This document shows, in pieces, positions 17,923 to 25,830 of a DNA stretch of 64,000 nucleotides. Positions within the stretch are counted from its first letter, which is position 1, and each line of letters opens with the position of its first letter. Source of the DNA: Bradyrhizobium iriomotense. GTDB lineage: Bacteria > Pseudomonadota > Alphaproteobacteria > Rhizobiales > Xanthobacteraceae. The translations under genes and the position numbers were made by a program. The stretch is from the NCBI RefSeq assembly GCF_018130765.1, contig NZ_JAFCJZ010000029.1, positions 1 to 64,000 on the forward strand, given 5' to 3'. The notes beneath the pieces were generated by a model. That model did no database searches, had not been told where the DNA came from, and saw only the letters and a program-made list of their open reading frames with translations.

Positions 17923-18768
17923 TCATGCCAATGTCACGTTGCTGTCGGCCAGCAGGCGGGCGAAGGCGTCGCTCTTCAGATACCCGTACTCGCGCTCGCG
18001 GACGTCGGTCATTGGATCGAGGCTGGCGAGGATATCGTCGACGAAGCCGGGATGGCACATCACGAGGCCGCCGTCGGGCAGGCCGTCCAGGAACTGCCGC
18101 ATCAGCTCGCCGAAATCGGCCCCGCGCGTAAAATCATAGGCGCCGGCAAAGCCGGGATTGAAGCTGAGGCCGGCGCCGCCGGCGCGGCGGCGGAATTGTG
18201 CGCTGAGGATGTCGAGCACCATGGCTTTGGGCGAGGCCAGCCGCTGCGCCAGCGGCAGCTTGCGGCCGCCCTGGCGCACCCAGGCCTGTGGCGCAGCCTC
18301 GACGACCGCATCGACAAAGCCGTCGCGCACCTGCGGATAGAGCTGCACGTGCTGATGGCCGTCGACGAAATCTGGCGCGCGGCCGAAGGCGTCCACGAAG
18401 GCCGCGAGCTGCGCCTTCACCTCGGCACGAAAGAATTCGCGGTCGAGCCGCCGCGCAAGGCCGGCGCGCAGCAGCTTCGGAAAGGGCATGAACATGTCGC
18501 CATCGAGGGGGCGGAAATGCATGGTGAGCGGCCGGAACGGCGCCGACAGCGTGACGTGCAATCCGATCGCGCAGCGCGGACTTTCCTTCGCCGAGGCCTG
18601 AAGCGCCTCGGCCTCGCTGCGTTCGATCGCAGATCCCACCATCATCACCGAGGTCGCGTTGAGGCGGCCGCGTTCGATGAGGTCACGGATGGCGCGGTTG
18701 ACGCCCGGGCTGATGCCGTAATCGTCGGCGCAGAGCCAGATCCGCCGCGGGCTCGCGGCGGTGCTCAT
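17923..18768 (-). CDS. ChbG/HpnK (YdjC) family carbohydrate deacetylase
   Basis: The protein (281 residues) has the YdjC fold. Metal-site motifs are visible: C-A-D-D-Y-G near residue 12, G-L-H-V-T near 70 and D-G-H-Q-H-V-Q-L near 140, and C-H-P-G-F near 240. HpnK and ChbG remove N-acetyl groups from sugars. The gene overlaps the preceding glycosyltransferase gene by four bases (ATGA), implying a coupled pair. By analogy with ArnC/ArnD and HpnI/HpnK, the likely substrate is a lipid-linked N-acetyl sugar; which lipid is not shown by the sequence. Confidence 0.88.
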   Translation of the reverse strand: MSTAASPRRIWLCADDYGISPGVNRAIRDLIERGRLNATSVMMVGSAIERSEAEALQASAKESPRCAIGLHVTLSAPFRPLTMHFRPLDGDMFMPFPKLLRAGLARRLDREFFRAEVKAQLAAFVDAFGRAPDFVDGHQHVQLYPQVRDGFVDAVVEAAPQAWVRQGGRKLPLAQRLASPKAMVLDILSAQFRRRAGGAGLSFNPGFAGAYDFTRGADFGELMRQFLDGLPDGGLVMCHPGFVDDILASLDPMTDVREREYGYLKSDAFARLLADSNVTLA

Positions 18769-19811
18769 TCGGCTGCCGTCCTGCTCGAGGCCTCGTCGGC
18801 CTTGCCGGCCTCGAAATGCTTCTCGCTGTGCTCGGCGACGAAGTAGATCGGGCGCGCCTTCAGCTCGGAGAGGATCTTGCCGATATATTCGCCGACGATG
18901 CCGATCATGATGAGCTGCACGCCGCCGATCGTCATCAGGCCGACCACGAGCGAGGGATAGCCGGGCACCTGCTTGCCGGTGGTCCAGACCTCCCAGAGGA
19001 TCGACAGGCCGAACAGGAACGCGCCGCCCGCGAGCACCACGCCGAGCAGGCTGGCGAAGCGCAGCGGCGCCACCGAGAACGAGGTCAGGCCCTCGATCGA
19101 CAGACCAAGCAATCGCGCGGCGTTGAAGGTGGTGACGCCATGGGCGCGCGGCGCCGGCTCGTAGTCGACGCGGATCTGGCGGAAGCCGATCCAGCTGGCG
19201 AGGCCCTTGAAGAAGCGGTTGCGCTCGGGCAGTTGCCTGAGCGCTGCGACCGCGCGCGGTGACAGCAGGCGGAAATCGCCGGCGTCCTCGGGAATTTTCT
19301 GGCGCGCGCCCCAATTGATCAGCGCGTAGAAGCCGTGCACGGCGAGGCGGCGCAGGAAGGTCTCGTTGTCGCGATGCGCCTTGGCGGTATAGACGACGTC
19401 ATAGCCGTCATCGATCCAGTGCCGCACCAGTTGCTCGACCAGGGCCGGCGGATGCTGGCCGTCGCCGTCCATGAACATCACGGCGCCGAGCCGGGCGTGG
19501 TCGAGGCCGGCCATCAGCGCCGCTTCCTTGCCGAAATTGCGCGACAGCGAGACCACCTGGACGCTGATCGCGTCAGCCGGCAGCGAACGCGCGATCGACA
19601 GCGTTGCGTCGGCGCTGCCGTCGTCGACATAGACGACTTCGCAAGCGAGCCGATAGCGCTCCCGCAAGGTCCTTGCGAGATCGCAGATGCGCTGGTGCAG
19701 GGCGGCGAGGCCCGCCGCCTCGTTGTAGACGGGGACGACAATCGACAATCCCTTCGCCGCGGCGGTGACTGCGGTGGTCGTCATGCCGGAAACGTCAGAG
19801 CCCAGCGTCAT
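18765..19811 (-). CDS. polyprenyl-phosphate glycosyltransferase, GT2 (ArnC/GtrB-like)
   Basis: This 348-residue protein has a GT-A catalytic domain (V-P-V-Y-N-E near residue 27, Y-V-D-D-G-S-x-D near 60, M-D-G-D-G-Q-H-P near 115) and two C-terminal membrane helices (about 235-300), the layout of dolichol/undecaprenyl-phosphate sugar transferases such as ArnC and GtrB. It would move a sugar from a nucleotide donor to a polyprenyl phosphate on the cytoplasmic face. The start at 19811 is used; an ATG at 19784 is also possible. The overlapping downstream deacetylase probably acts on its product. Confidence 0.88.
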   Translation of the reverse strand: MTLGSDVSGMTTTAVTAAAKGLSIVVPVYNEAAGLAALHQRICDLARTLRERYRLACEVVYVDDGSADATLSIARSLPADAISVQVVSLSRNFGKEAALMAGLDHARLGAVMFMDGDGQHPPALVEQLVRHWIDDGYDVVYTAKAHRDNETFLRRLAVHGFYALINWGARQKIPEDAGDFRLLSPRAVAALRQLPERNRFFKGLASWIGFRQIRVDYEPAPRAHGVTTFNAARLLGLSIEGLTSFSVAPLRFASLLGVVLAGGAFLFGLSILWEVWTTGKQVPGYPSLVVGLMTIGGVQLIMIGIVGEYIGKILSELKARPIYFVAEHSEKHFEAGKADEASSRTAAE

Positions 19812-19898
19812 CGATCAAGGTTCCAGAGGCGATCAAGTTCATCTCAACAGCATATGGTAGCTGCCGTTTGCTGTCGCTACGCTGAACGAACCTGAGGC

Positions 19899-20876
19899 TC
19901 ACCGCCGCAGGAACGCCTCGAGCTTGGCGAACAGCGGGTTCTCCCGGTCGAACACGTAGTCGAGCGAGACCACCGAGACGGTCTCGGCGCCATGCTCGCG
20001 CAGGAAGCTCGCCAGCGCATAGAGCTGCCCCGGCGGGCAGTGCAGCGTCAGCATGCCAGACGAGGTCGGCCCGCCGAACGGGGCCTCGACGCCGAACCGG
20101 CTGTGGGCTTCGCCGAGCAGGGCGGCATCGCACTGCCGGAAGCGGGTGCGGACCTCGCGGTATTTGTTGGCGCGCGCCCTGGCTGCGATGTGATCGAGGA
20201 TGACGCGCGCGGTCTCGCGCGCCTGCGGTGACCAGTCGGCGTCCTTGGAGGCGACCAGATTGGCCTGGCTGCGCAGGATCACGCCGTCGTCGAGCACCCG
20301 CAGGCCGTTGGCGGCGAGCGTCGCGCCCGTTGTGGTGATGTCGACGATCAACTCGGCGCTGCCGGCCGCCGGCGCGCCTTCGGTTGCGCCTGCGCTCTCG
20401 ACGATGCGGTAATCGGTGATGCCGTGGCTCTGGAAGAAGGCGCGGGTGAGGTTGATGAACTTGGTCGCCACCCGCATCCGCATATGATGTTGTTCGCGGA
20501 AGCCGGTGGTGACGTCGTCGAGATCGGCCATGGTGCGGACGTCGATCCAGGCCTGCGGCACCGCGACGACGACGTCGGCATAGCCGAAGCCGAGCCCCTC
20601 GATCAGCGACACGCGCTTGTCGGCATCGGCGATATTCTCGCGCACTAGGTCTTCACCGGTGACGCCGAGATGGGCGAAGCCGCGCGACAGCTGCGCTGCG
20701 ATCTCGCTCGCCGATAGATAGGCGACCTCGACATTGTCCAGCCCTGCGATGGTGCCGCGATAGTCGCGGGCGCCGCCGGCCTTCGACAGCTTGAGGCCGG
20801 CACGGGCGAAGAAGGCTTCGGTGTTTTCCTGCAGGCGGCCCTTGGAGGGAACGGCCAGAACGAATGGCGCGCTCAT
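19899..20876 (-). CDS. hisG: ATP phosphoribosyltransferase HisG
   Basis: The 325-residue enzyme catalyses the first step of histidine synthesis, joining ATP and PRPP. The opening V-P-S-K-G-R-L-Q-E-N-T, the R-I-V-E-S-A-G-A-T-E-G-A segment and D-I-T-T-T-G-A-T-L-x-x-N-G-L are family hallmarks. It follows hisZ with a three-base gap, forming an operon. The length is unusual: short HisG proteins that need HisZ are about 200-230 residues, while this one is as long as the self-regulated form yet still has HisZ beside it. Confidence 0.95.
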   Translation of the reverse strand: MSAPFVLAVPSKGRLQENTEAFFARAGLKLSKAGGARDYRGTIAGLDNVEVAYLSASEIAAQLSRGFAHLGVTGEDLVRENIADADKRVSLIEGLGFGYADVVVAVPQAWIDVRTMADLDDVTTGFREQHHMRMRVATKFINLTRAFFQSHGITDYRIVESAGATEGAPAAGSAELIVDITTTGATLAANGLRVLDDGVILRSQANLVASKDADWSPQARETARVILDHIAARARANKYREVRTRFRQCDAALLGEAHSRFGVEAPFGGPTSSGMLTLHCPPGQLYALASFLREHGAETVSVVSLDYVFDRENPLFAKLEAFLRR

Positions 20877-20879
20877 GAC

Positions 20880-22031
20880 TTAAGCTCCCACCTTGCGGCC
20901 GATGCGGTTCAGCGCGTCCACCCAGACCGAGAAGCCGACGGCGGGGATCGGAGTTGCCGAGCCGAGCTGGGTCATCAGCCCGTCATAGCGGCCGCCGGCG
21001 ACCAGCGGCTCGGCGCCGTTGCCCCTGTGATGCAGCTCGAATTCAAAGCCGGTGTAATAATCGAGCCCGCGCCCGAACGCGGTCGAGAAGCGCGTCTGCT
21101 TCACGTCGATGCCGCGCGCGGCCATGAAGCCGACCCGGCTCTCGAACTGATCGATCGCCGAGGCGAGATCGAGCTTCGCGTCAGTCGTGAGCGCGCGCAG
21201 CTCGGCGACGGCATCGTCGGGATTGCCCGCGATCGAGAGGAAACGCTTGAGCACGGCGATGGCCTCGCGCGGCAGTGCGCCGCCCTTCAGCGTCGATTGC
21301 TCGAGGAAGCGGTCGGCGATCTCGGCCGTGGTGCGGCCGCCGACATTGGTGGTGCCGGCGATCGACATCAGGTCGGTGACGAAGGCGAGCGCCGCCTTGC
21401 GGTCGGAGCCGGCAAGTGCCGCCAGCACGCCCTCGTATTCGCTGCGCGTCGCGGTGGCCGCGGCCGCCAGCCGCTCCAGATCCTGCTCCAGGCTGATCTT
21501 GCGGTTGAAATCCTTGACCAGGCGGCGGCGCCAGACGGGATAGAGGTTGAGCGCGTCGAGCAGCGCGTTGAACAGCGCGACATCGCCGGTGCGGATCTCG
21601 ACGTCGCGGACGCCGAAGGCGGCCGTCGCCTCCAGCGCCAGCGCCAGCATCTCGGCGTCGGCCGCGGCGCGGTCCTGACGCCCGAACGATTCGATGCCGG
21701 CCTGAAGGAATTCGCTGGCCTGGCCGCTGCGGTATCGAAACACCGGGCCGAGATAGCTGAACCCGGCGGGCTGGCCGGCCCGGCCGGAGGCAAGATAGTC
21801 GCGGGCGACGGGAATGGTGAGGTCCGGGCGCAGGCAGAGCTCTTCGCCCGACAGGTCGCTCGTCAGGTACAGGCTCTTGCGGATGTCCTCGCCGGAGAGG
21901 TCCAGGAACGGCTCGGCCGGCTGCAGGATCGCGGGCTCGGCCCTGACATAGCCGGCCTGCGCGAACGACAAGAGCAGCGTATCCGCCCAGGCGGCGGAGC
22001 CGGCAGCATTTGAGGTGGCAGTCGCGGTCAT
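20880..22031 (-). CDS. hisZ: ATP phosphoribosyltransferase regulatory subunit HisZ
   Basis: This 383-residue protein is a histidyl-tRNA-synthetase paralogue without tRNA-charging function that activates and regulates HisG. Class II synthetase-like motifs are visible (L-R-P-D-L-T-I-P-V-A-R near residue 90, R-S-G-Q-A-S-E-F-L-Q-A-G-I-E near 125, V-A-G-G-R-Y-D-G-L near 340), while a C-terminal anticodon-binding domain is absent. The ATG at 22031 was chosen because the upstream in-frame extension runs through a palindromic repeat. Confidence 0.93.
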   Translation of the reverse strand: MTATATSNAAGSAAWADTLLLSFAQAGYVRAEPAILQPAEPFLDLSGEDIRKSLYLTSDLSGEELCLRPDLTIPVARDYLASGRAGQPAGFSYLGPVFRYRSGQASEFLQAGIESFGRQDRAAADAEMLALALEATAAFGVRDVEIRTGDVALFNALLDALNLYPVWRRRLVKDFNRKISLEQDLERLAAAATATRSEYEGVLAALAGSDRKAALAFVTDLMSIAGTTNVGGRTTAEIADRFLEQSTLKGGALPREAIAVLKRFLSIAGNPDDAVAELRALTTDAKLDLASAIDQFESRVGFMAARGIDVKQTRFSTAFGRGLDYYTGFEFELHHRGNGAEPLVAGGRYDGLMTQLGSATPIPAVGFSVWVDALNRIGRKVGA

Positions 22032-22183
22032 CTCAGGGGTCCATCGTCCCGGTGGAACCGGGCAGGGCAAGGGGCAAGGGGAGGCAAGCGAATTGGCGCA
22101 GCCCTTAGCATGGCCCGACAGCGGTTTCGACCTCCAAAGGATCAATCGCTTAACGGGCGGGCAATGCGCCGCGAAACCGCTGC

Positions 22184-22324
22184 CCTCCCTCTCCCGCTTG
22201 CGGGGGAGGGCCGGGGTGGGGGTGCTTCCGCGTCGGGATCGCCTGAGGTCTATGGATGAAATCCCCGAGTGGAGAGAGCCCCCACCCGGCGCTTCGCGCC
22301 GACCTCCCCCGCAAGCGGGAGAGG
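22184..22324. repeat. palindromic intergenic repeat, family 1 variant D
   Basis: The arms cctctcccgcttgcgggg-type (22184-22210) and ccccgcaagcgggagagg (22307-22324) resemble family 1 with gcttgc/gcaagc replacing cttgtg/cacaag. It lies between hisZ and rsmE, both on the minus strand. The rest of 22032-22371 shows nothing else. Confidence 0.8.
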
Positions 22325-22371
22325 TTGAAGGCGCCCGCGGCACGACCCGTCCAACTCGGCTTCACCTGCCG

Positions 22372-23124
22372 CTAGGTCTTGCCGCCCCAATCGCCCAGCA
22401 CCGCCTGCACCAGCGCCAGCGCGGCGACGGCGGCCGTGTCGGCCCGCATGATGCGGGGGCCGAGCGCCAGCCGCAGGATCCTGGGCTGCCGCAGCAGCAG
22501 CGCCCGCTCTTCCTCGGCAAAACCGCCTTCGGGGCCGATCAGCACGTCGATACCGTCTTCGGCCTCGCGCGCGCCGTGCAGGCTCTGAACGGGGTTTTGG
22601 ACTTCCGCCGCCTCATCGCAAAAGATGAGCAGCCGGTCGGCAGGGCGCTGACCGAGGTATCGCTCCAGCGGCACCGGCTCGCCGACGCTGGCAATGCTGA
22701 GGATGCCGCATTGCTCCGCCGCTTCGACCACATTGGCCCGCATCCGCTCGGTGTTGACCCGGGAGGCCTGGGTGAACCTGGTCAGGACCGGCTGCAAGCT
22801 GGCGGCGCCCATCTCGATGGCCTTCTGGACCATGTAGTCGAGCCGGGCATGCTTGAGCGGGGCGAAGACATAAGTGAGGTCGGCGAGCCGGTCCTGGGGC
22901 CGGGTCTGCTGCAGGATCACGAGGCCGTCCGGCCGCTTGCGGCCTTCGATCGCGGCCTGCCACTCGCCGTCGCGACCGTTGAAGGCCAGGACCTCGGCCC
23001 CGGCCGCCAGTCGCAGCACATTGCCGAGATAATTGCTCTGGTCGCGGTCGAGCGGAACCCTGGCGTCCTGGGCGAGAGGGGCATCGACGAACAGGCGGGG
23101 AGCGCGAAAATCGTAGGATGGCAT
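22372..23124 (-). CDS. rsmE: 16S rRNA (uracil-1498-N3)-methyltransferase RsmE
   Basis: The 250-residue SPOUT enzyme methylates U1498 of 16S rRNA using S-adenosylmethionine. Visible are the N-terminal R-x-P-R-L-F-V and Y-L-x-x-V-L-R-L segments (PUA-like domain), K-A-I-E-M-G in the middle, and the knot motifs L-I-G-P-E-G-G-F and L-A-L-G-P-R-I-M-R-A-D-T-A. Its length equals that of the family. Confidence 0.95.
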   Translation of the reverse strand: MPSYDFRAPRLFVDAPLAQDARVPLDRDQSNYLGNVLRLAAGAEVLAFNGRDGEWQAAIEGRKRPDGLVILQQTRPQDRLADLTYVFAPLKHARLDYMVQKAIEMGAASLQPVLTRFTQASRVNTERMRANVVEAAEQCGILSIASVGEPVPLERYLGQRPADRLLIFCDEAAEVQNPVQSLHGAREAEDGIDVLIGPEGGFAEEERALLLRQPRILRLALGPRIMRADTAAVAALALVQAVLGDWGGKT

Positions 23125-23335
23125 CGTTCAAAGGTCCGATTTGGGGCCGTTCTTAACCCAAACCAGTAGTTTTGGGGGTAAATATCGCCTAATCGGTGCG
23201 TCCCCGCGCCGCGCTCTTGCCCTATTCGGCGGGTTGTTAAGCGCCGGCGGGAATCGTAAAAACGCGAGCACGCTGGTTGCGCTTCAATTGGGAAGACGCC
23301 GAACCCCGTAAGCTCCTGCCGGAGAGACTGCCTTG

Positions 23336-23995
23336 ATGATCCGTCATCTGATGGTTCCGATCACTGCCGCCATGGTCACCATGGGTGCCGCGGGCGCCTA
23401 TGCGCAGAGCGCCTTCCCGGCGCCGCTGCCAAACCAGGCCGCGAGCAGTTCGGCATTTCCGCCCGTGAACGGCTCGGCGCCGACGGCCTCCGTCGGCACG
23501 GCGCCGCAATCCTCGTTTCCGGTGAACGGCGCAGCGCCGCTCGGCGGCGCTGGCGCGTTCAGTGCGGCCCCTCCGACGCAGGCCCCGGGTGAGGACTGCA
23601 TGAAGGCTTTCGTTCCTCTGCGCGAGGAGGCCGAGAAGCGCGGCAAGGCGATCAAGGCCGCGAGCGACCGTCATGCGCCGCCGGACGAGGCCTGCAAGCT
23701 GATCCGCAATTTCAGCCAGGCTGAAACGAAGATGATCAAGTACATCGAGACCAACGCCGCCAAATGCGGAATCCCGCCGCAGATCGGCGCGCAGATGAAG
23801 GACGGCCACAAGAACACCGAGGCCATGCAGACCAAGGTCTGCAACGTCGCGCAGCAGATGCAGAACCAGCCGCGCGGTGCGGCCGGTCCGTCACTGAGCG
23901 AGGTGCTGGGTTCGGGCTCGGCGCCCGAGGCTAATGCCGGCAAGAAGGGCGGCAGCACGTTCGATACGCTCAACGGCAACGTTCTGACCCGATGA
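23336..23995 (+). CDS. exported protein of unknown function
   Basis: This 219-residue protein has a signal peptide (M-I-R-H-L-M-V-P-I-T to A-Y-A-Q), a low-complexity Ala/Pro/Ser region (about 25-85) and a helical C-terminal domain with spaced cysteines (E-D-C-M-K, E-A-C-K-L, A-K-C-G-I, K-V-C-N-V). Four cysteines suggest disulfide bonds in the periplasm. ggagag lies nine bases before the ATG. It overlaps ubiA by four bases (ATGA), so they are probably co-transcribed, which does not by itself explain its role. Confidence 0.8.
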   Translation: MIRHLMVPITAAMVTMGAAGAYAQSAFPAPLPNQAASSSAFPPVNGSAPTASVGTAPQSSFPVNGAAPLGGAGAFSAAPPTQAPGEDCMKAFVPLREEAEKRGKAIKAASDRHAPPDEACKLIRNFSQAETKMIKYIETNAAKCGIPPQIGAQMKDGHKNTEAMQTKVCNVAQQMQNQPRGAAGPSLSEVLGSGSAPEANAGKKGGSTFDTLNGNVLTR

Positions 23996-24924
23996 ACGAC
24001 ACATCCGCCCGCGTTGCCGACTCCACCGGCAACTGGGTCGATACGCTCGCGCCGCAATGGGCGCGGCCTTACTTGCGCGTGTCCCGCTTCGATCGTCCGA
24101 TCGGCTCCTGGCTTCTGCTGATGCCTTGCTGGTGGTCGGCGGCGCTTGCCGCCGGCATCGCGCACGATGCCAGCCGCCTGCCGCTCACCATCATCCTGTT
24201 CTTCATCGGCGCCTTCGTAATGCGTGGCGCGGGCTGCACCTGGAACGACATCACCGACCGCAACCTCGATGCCAAGGTCGAGCGCACCCGCTCGCGGCCG
24301 CTGCCCGCGGGACAGATCACCGTGAAGCAGGCGCTCGCCTTCATGATCGCGCAGGCCGTGATCGGTCTCGTCGTGCTGCTCCAGTTCAACCGCTTTGCCG
24401 TCGCGACTGGTATCGCCTCGCTCGCGGTCGTCGCCATCTATCCTTTCATGAAGCGCGTCACCTGGTGGCCGCAGGTCTTCCTCGGGCTTGCCTTCTCCTG
24501 GGGGGCGCTGATGGGCTTTGCCGTCACCTTCGGACGCATCGACCTCACCGCGCTGGTGCTCTATGCAGGGTCGATCGCCTGGGTGATCGGCTATGACACC
24601 ATCTATGCGCATCAGGACGCCGAGGACGACGCGTTGATCGGCGTCAAGTCCACTGCGCGTTTGTTCGGCGCGCATACGCATCAGGCGCTGATCCTGTTCT
24701 ACGGGCTTGCGGTGGTGCTGATCGGCGTCGCGCTGGCCTCAGGCGACGTGCGCTGGCCGGCCTGGCTCGGTCTTGCGGCCTTTGCCGCGCATCTCGCTTC
24801 GCAGATCGTGCGCTTGAGGATCGACGATCCCGAACTGTGCCTGCGCCTGTTCAAGTCGAACAAGCATGCGGGCGCGCTGCTGTTTGCGGGATTGCTCGCC
24901 GACGCGGTGATGCGGGCGGCGTAA
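23992..24924 (+). CDS. ubiA: 4-hydroxybenzoate polyprenyltransferase UbiA
   Basis: The 310-residue inner-membrane enzyme attaches the polyprenyl tail to 4-hydroxybenzoate in ubiquinone synthesis. The first Asp-rich motif N-D-I-T-D-R-N-L-D and the following R-T-R-S-R-P-L-P-A-G, and the second motif Y-D-T-I-Y-A-H-Q-D-A-E-D-D, are clearly visible, with about eight hydrophobic segments. The start overlaps the upstream gene by ATGA. Confidence 0.95.
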   Translation: MNDTSARVADSTGNWVDTLAPQWARPYLRVSRFDRPIGSWLLLMPCWWSAALAAGIAHDASRLPLTIILFFIGAFVMRGAGCTWNDITDRNLDAKVERTRSRPLPAGQITVKQALAFMIAQAVIGLVVLLQFNRFAVATGIASLAVVAIYPFMKRVTWWPQVFLGLAFSWGALMGFAVTFGRIDLTALVLYAGSIAWVIGYDTIYAHQDAEDDALIGVKSTARLFGAHTHQALILFYGLAVVLIGVALASGDVRWPAWLGLAAFAAHLASQIVRLRIDDPELCLRLFKSNKHAGALLFAGLLADAVMRAA

Positions 24925-24931
24925 CGCGAAT

Positions 24932-25024
24932 CCGTAGGGTGGATTAGCGAAGCGTAATCCACCACTTTGCTTTCCATGCGGATAGATATTGGTGGGTTAC
25001 GCCTTCGGCTATCCCACCCTACGG
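24932..25024. repeat. palindromic intergenic repeat, family 2 variant (ccgtagggtgg)
   Basis: The ends ccgtagggtgg and (c)ccaccctacgg are inverted repeats, with ggattagcgaagcgtaatcc inside the left half as a second hairpin. It fills the convergent junction between ubiA and the gene ending at 25040. Confidence 0.88.
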
Positions 25025-25039
25025 CACCGTGATTGCCGC

Positions 25040-25558
25040 TCAGTTCCTCGCGATGATCTCGCGTTCGTCGCGATGGACAGGCAGCTCGCGCACCATGCCG
25101 GTACGCCGGCGCATCAAGAATTTCGGACGGCGGGCGCGGATTGCGTTGGCGCGGCGGCGGCGGGCTGCGGGCTTGCGCGCGCCTTCGTCGAGCTGCGGAA
25201 GCGCAAAAATCTCGCTCCAGACCGCCCAGGCCTCGGTAAGCTCATTGGCTTCGGCGCCGACCAGCAGCGGAACGGAGAGTGAGGGGTCGCGATGGACGAG
25301 GACGAGCGCCTGCGCCTCGTCATTGCCGCGCAGCGCGACGCCGGTGAAATCGCTGACGCGAACGTTGATCGCCATCTGCATGCCGCGGACGGCACGGCGC
25401 AGCACGACACGCTCGCGATGAAGCTCGATCTGCCTGGTGTATCCGTCGGCGCGCGGGTCATGCGCGTCGAAGCGGACCGGAAGGGAAAGGGGGTCGAGCC
25501 GCAAGCTGCGGCTCGACCCGGCGGGAGCGACCCCGCATGTTGATGTTTGACGCCTCAC
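25040..25558 (-). CDS. DUF6101-like conserved protein
   Basis: This 172-residue basic cytosolic protein begins M-R-R-Q-T-S and contains S-S-R-S-L-R-L-D-P and V-V-L-R-R-A-V-R-G-M. The C-terminus is Arg/Ala-rich (A-A-R-R-R-R-A-N-A-I-R-A-R-R-P-K-F-L). I recognise it as the DUF6101 type found in Bradyrhizobium, from memory of the pattern. No function is known. It has an A/G-rich ribosome site region upstream and no signal peptide. Confidence 0.75.
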   Translation of the reverse strand: MRRQTSTCGVAPAGSSRSLRLDPLSLPVRFDAHDPRADGYTRQIELHRERVVLRRAVRGMQMAINVRVSDFTGVALRGNDEAQALVLVHRDPSLSVPLLVGAEANELTEAWAVWSEIFALPQLDEGARKPAARRRRANAIRARRPKFLMRRRTGMVRELPVHRDEREIIARN

Positions 25559-25830
25559 GGCTTTCGTTCTCCCCGCCGGGATTATGTTCCCGGTCGATGC
25601 GAGGACCTTAGCGCGGCCCTTTCCGAAACCGCTTAAAAAGGCTGGTTAACCCAGCGTCACCACGGCTCATGATTGACAAGACCTTGGCGCGCATGATTGA
25701 CGAGACGTTGCGCCGGGGAAGCGAATCTGAGCTTTTTGCGGGCTGAAAATGCTTGAAGTCCGCACCATTTGGGCACATCTGGTGGGTTCGGCCGTTCCGA
25801 GCCCGCCCCCGCCCCAACAGGATTTCGTTT

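Noticed and set aside
25753..25830. TTG start at 25753 for the PmbA-like protein
   Set aside because: It would add 26 residues with Trp/Arg/Pro-rich, non-homologous sequence; the GTG at 25831 follows a purine-rich site and fits the family length.
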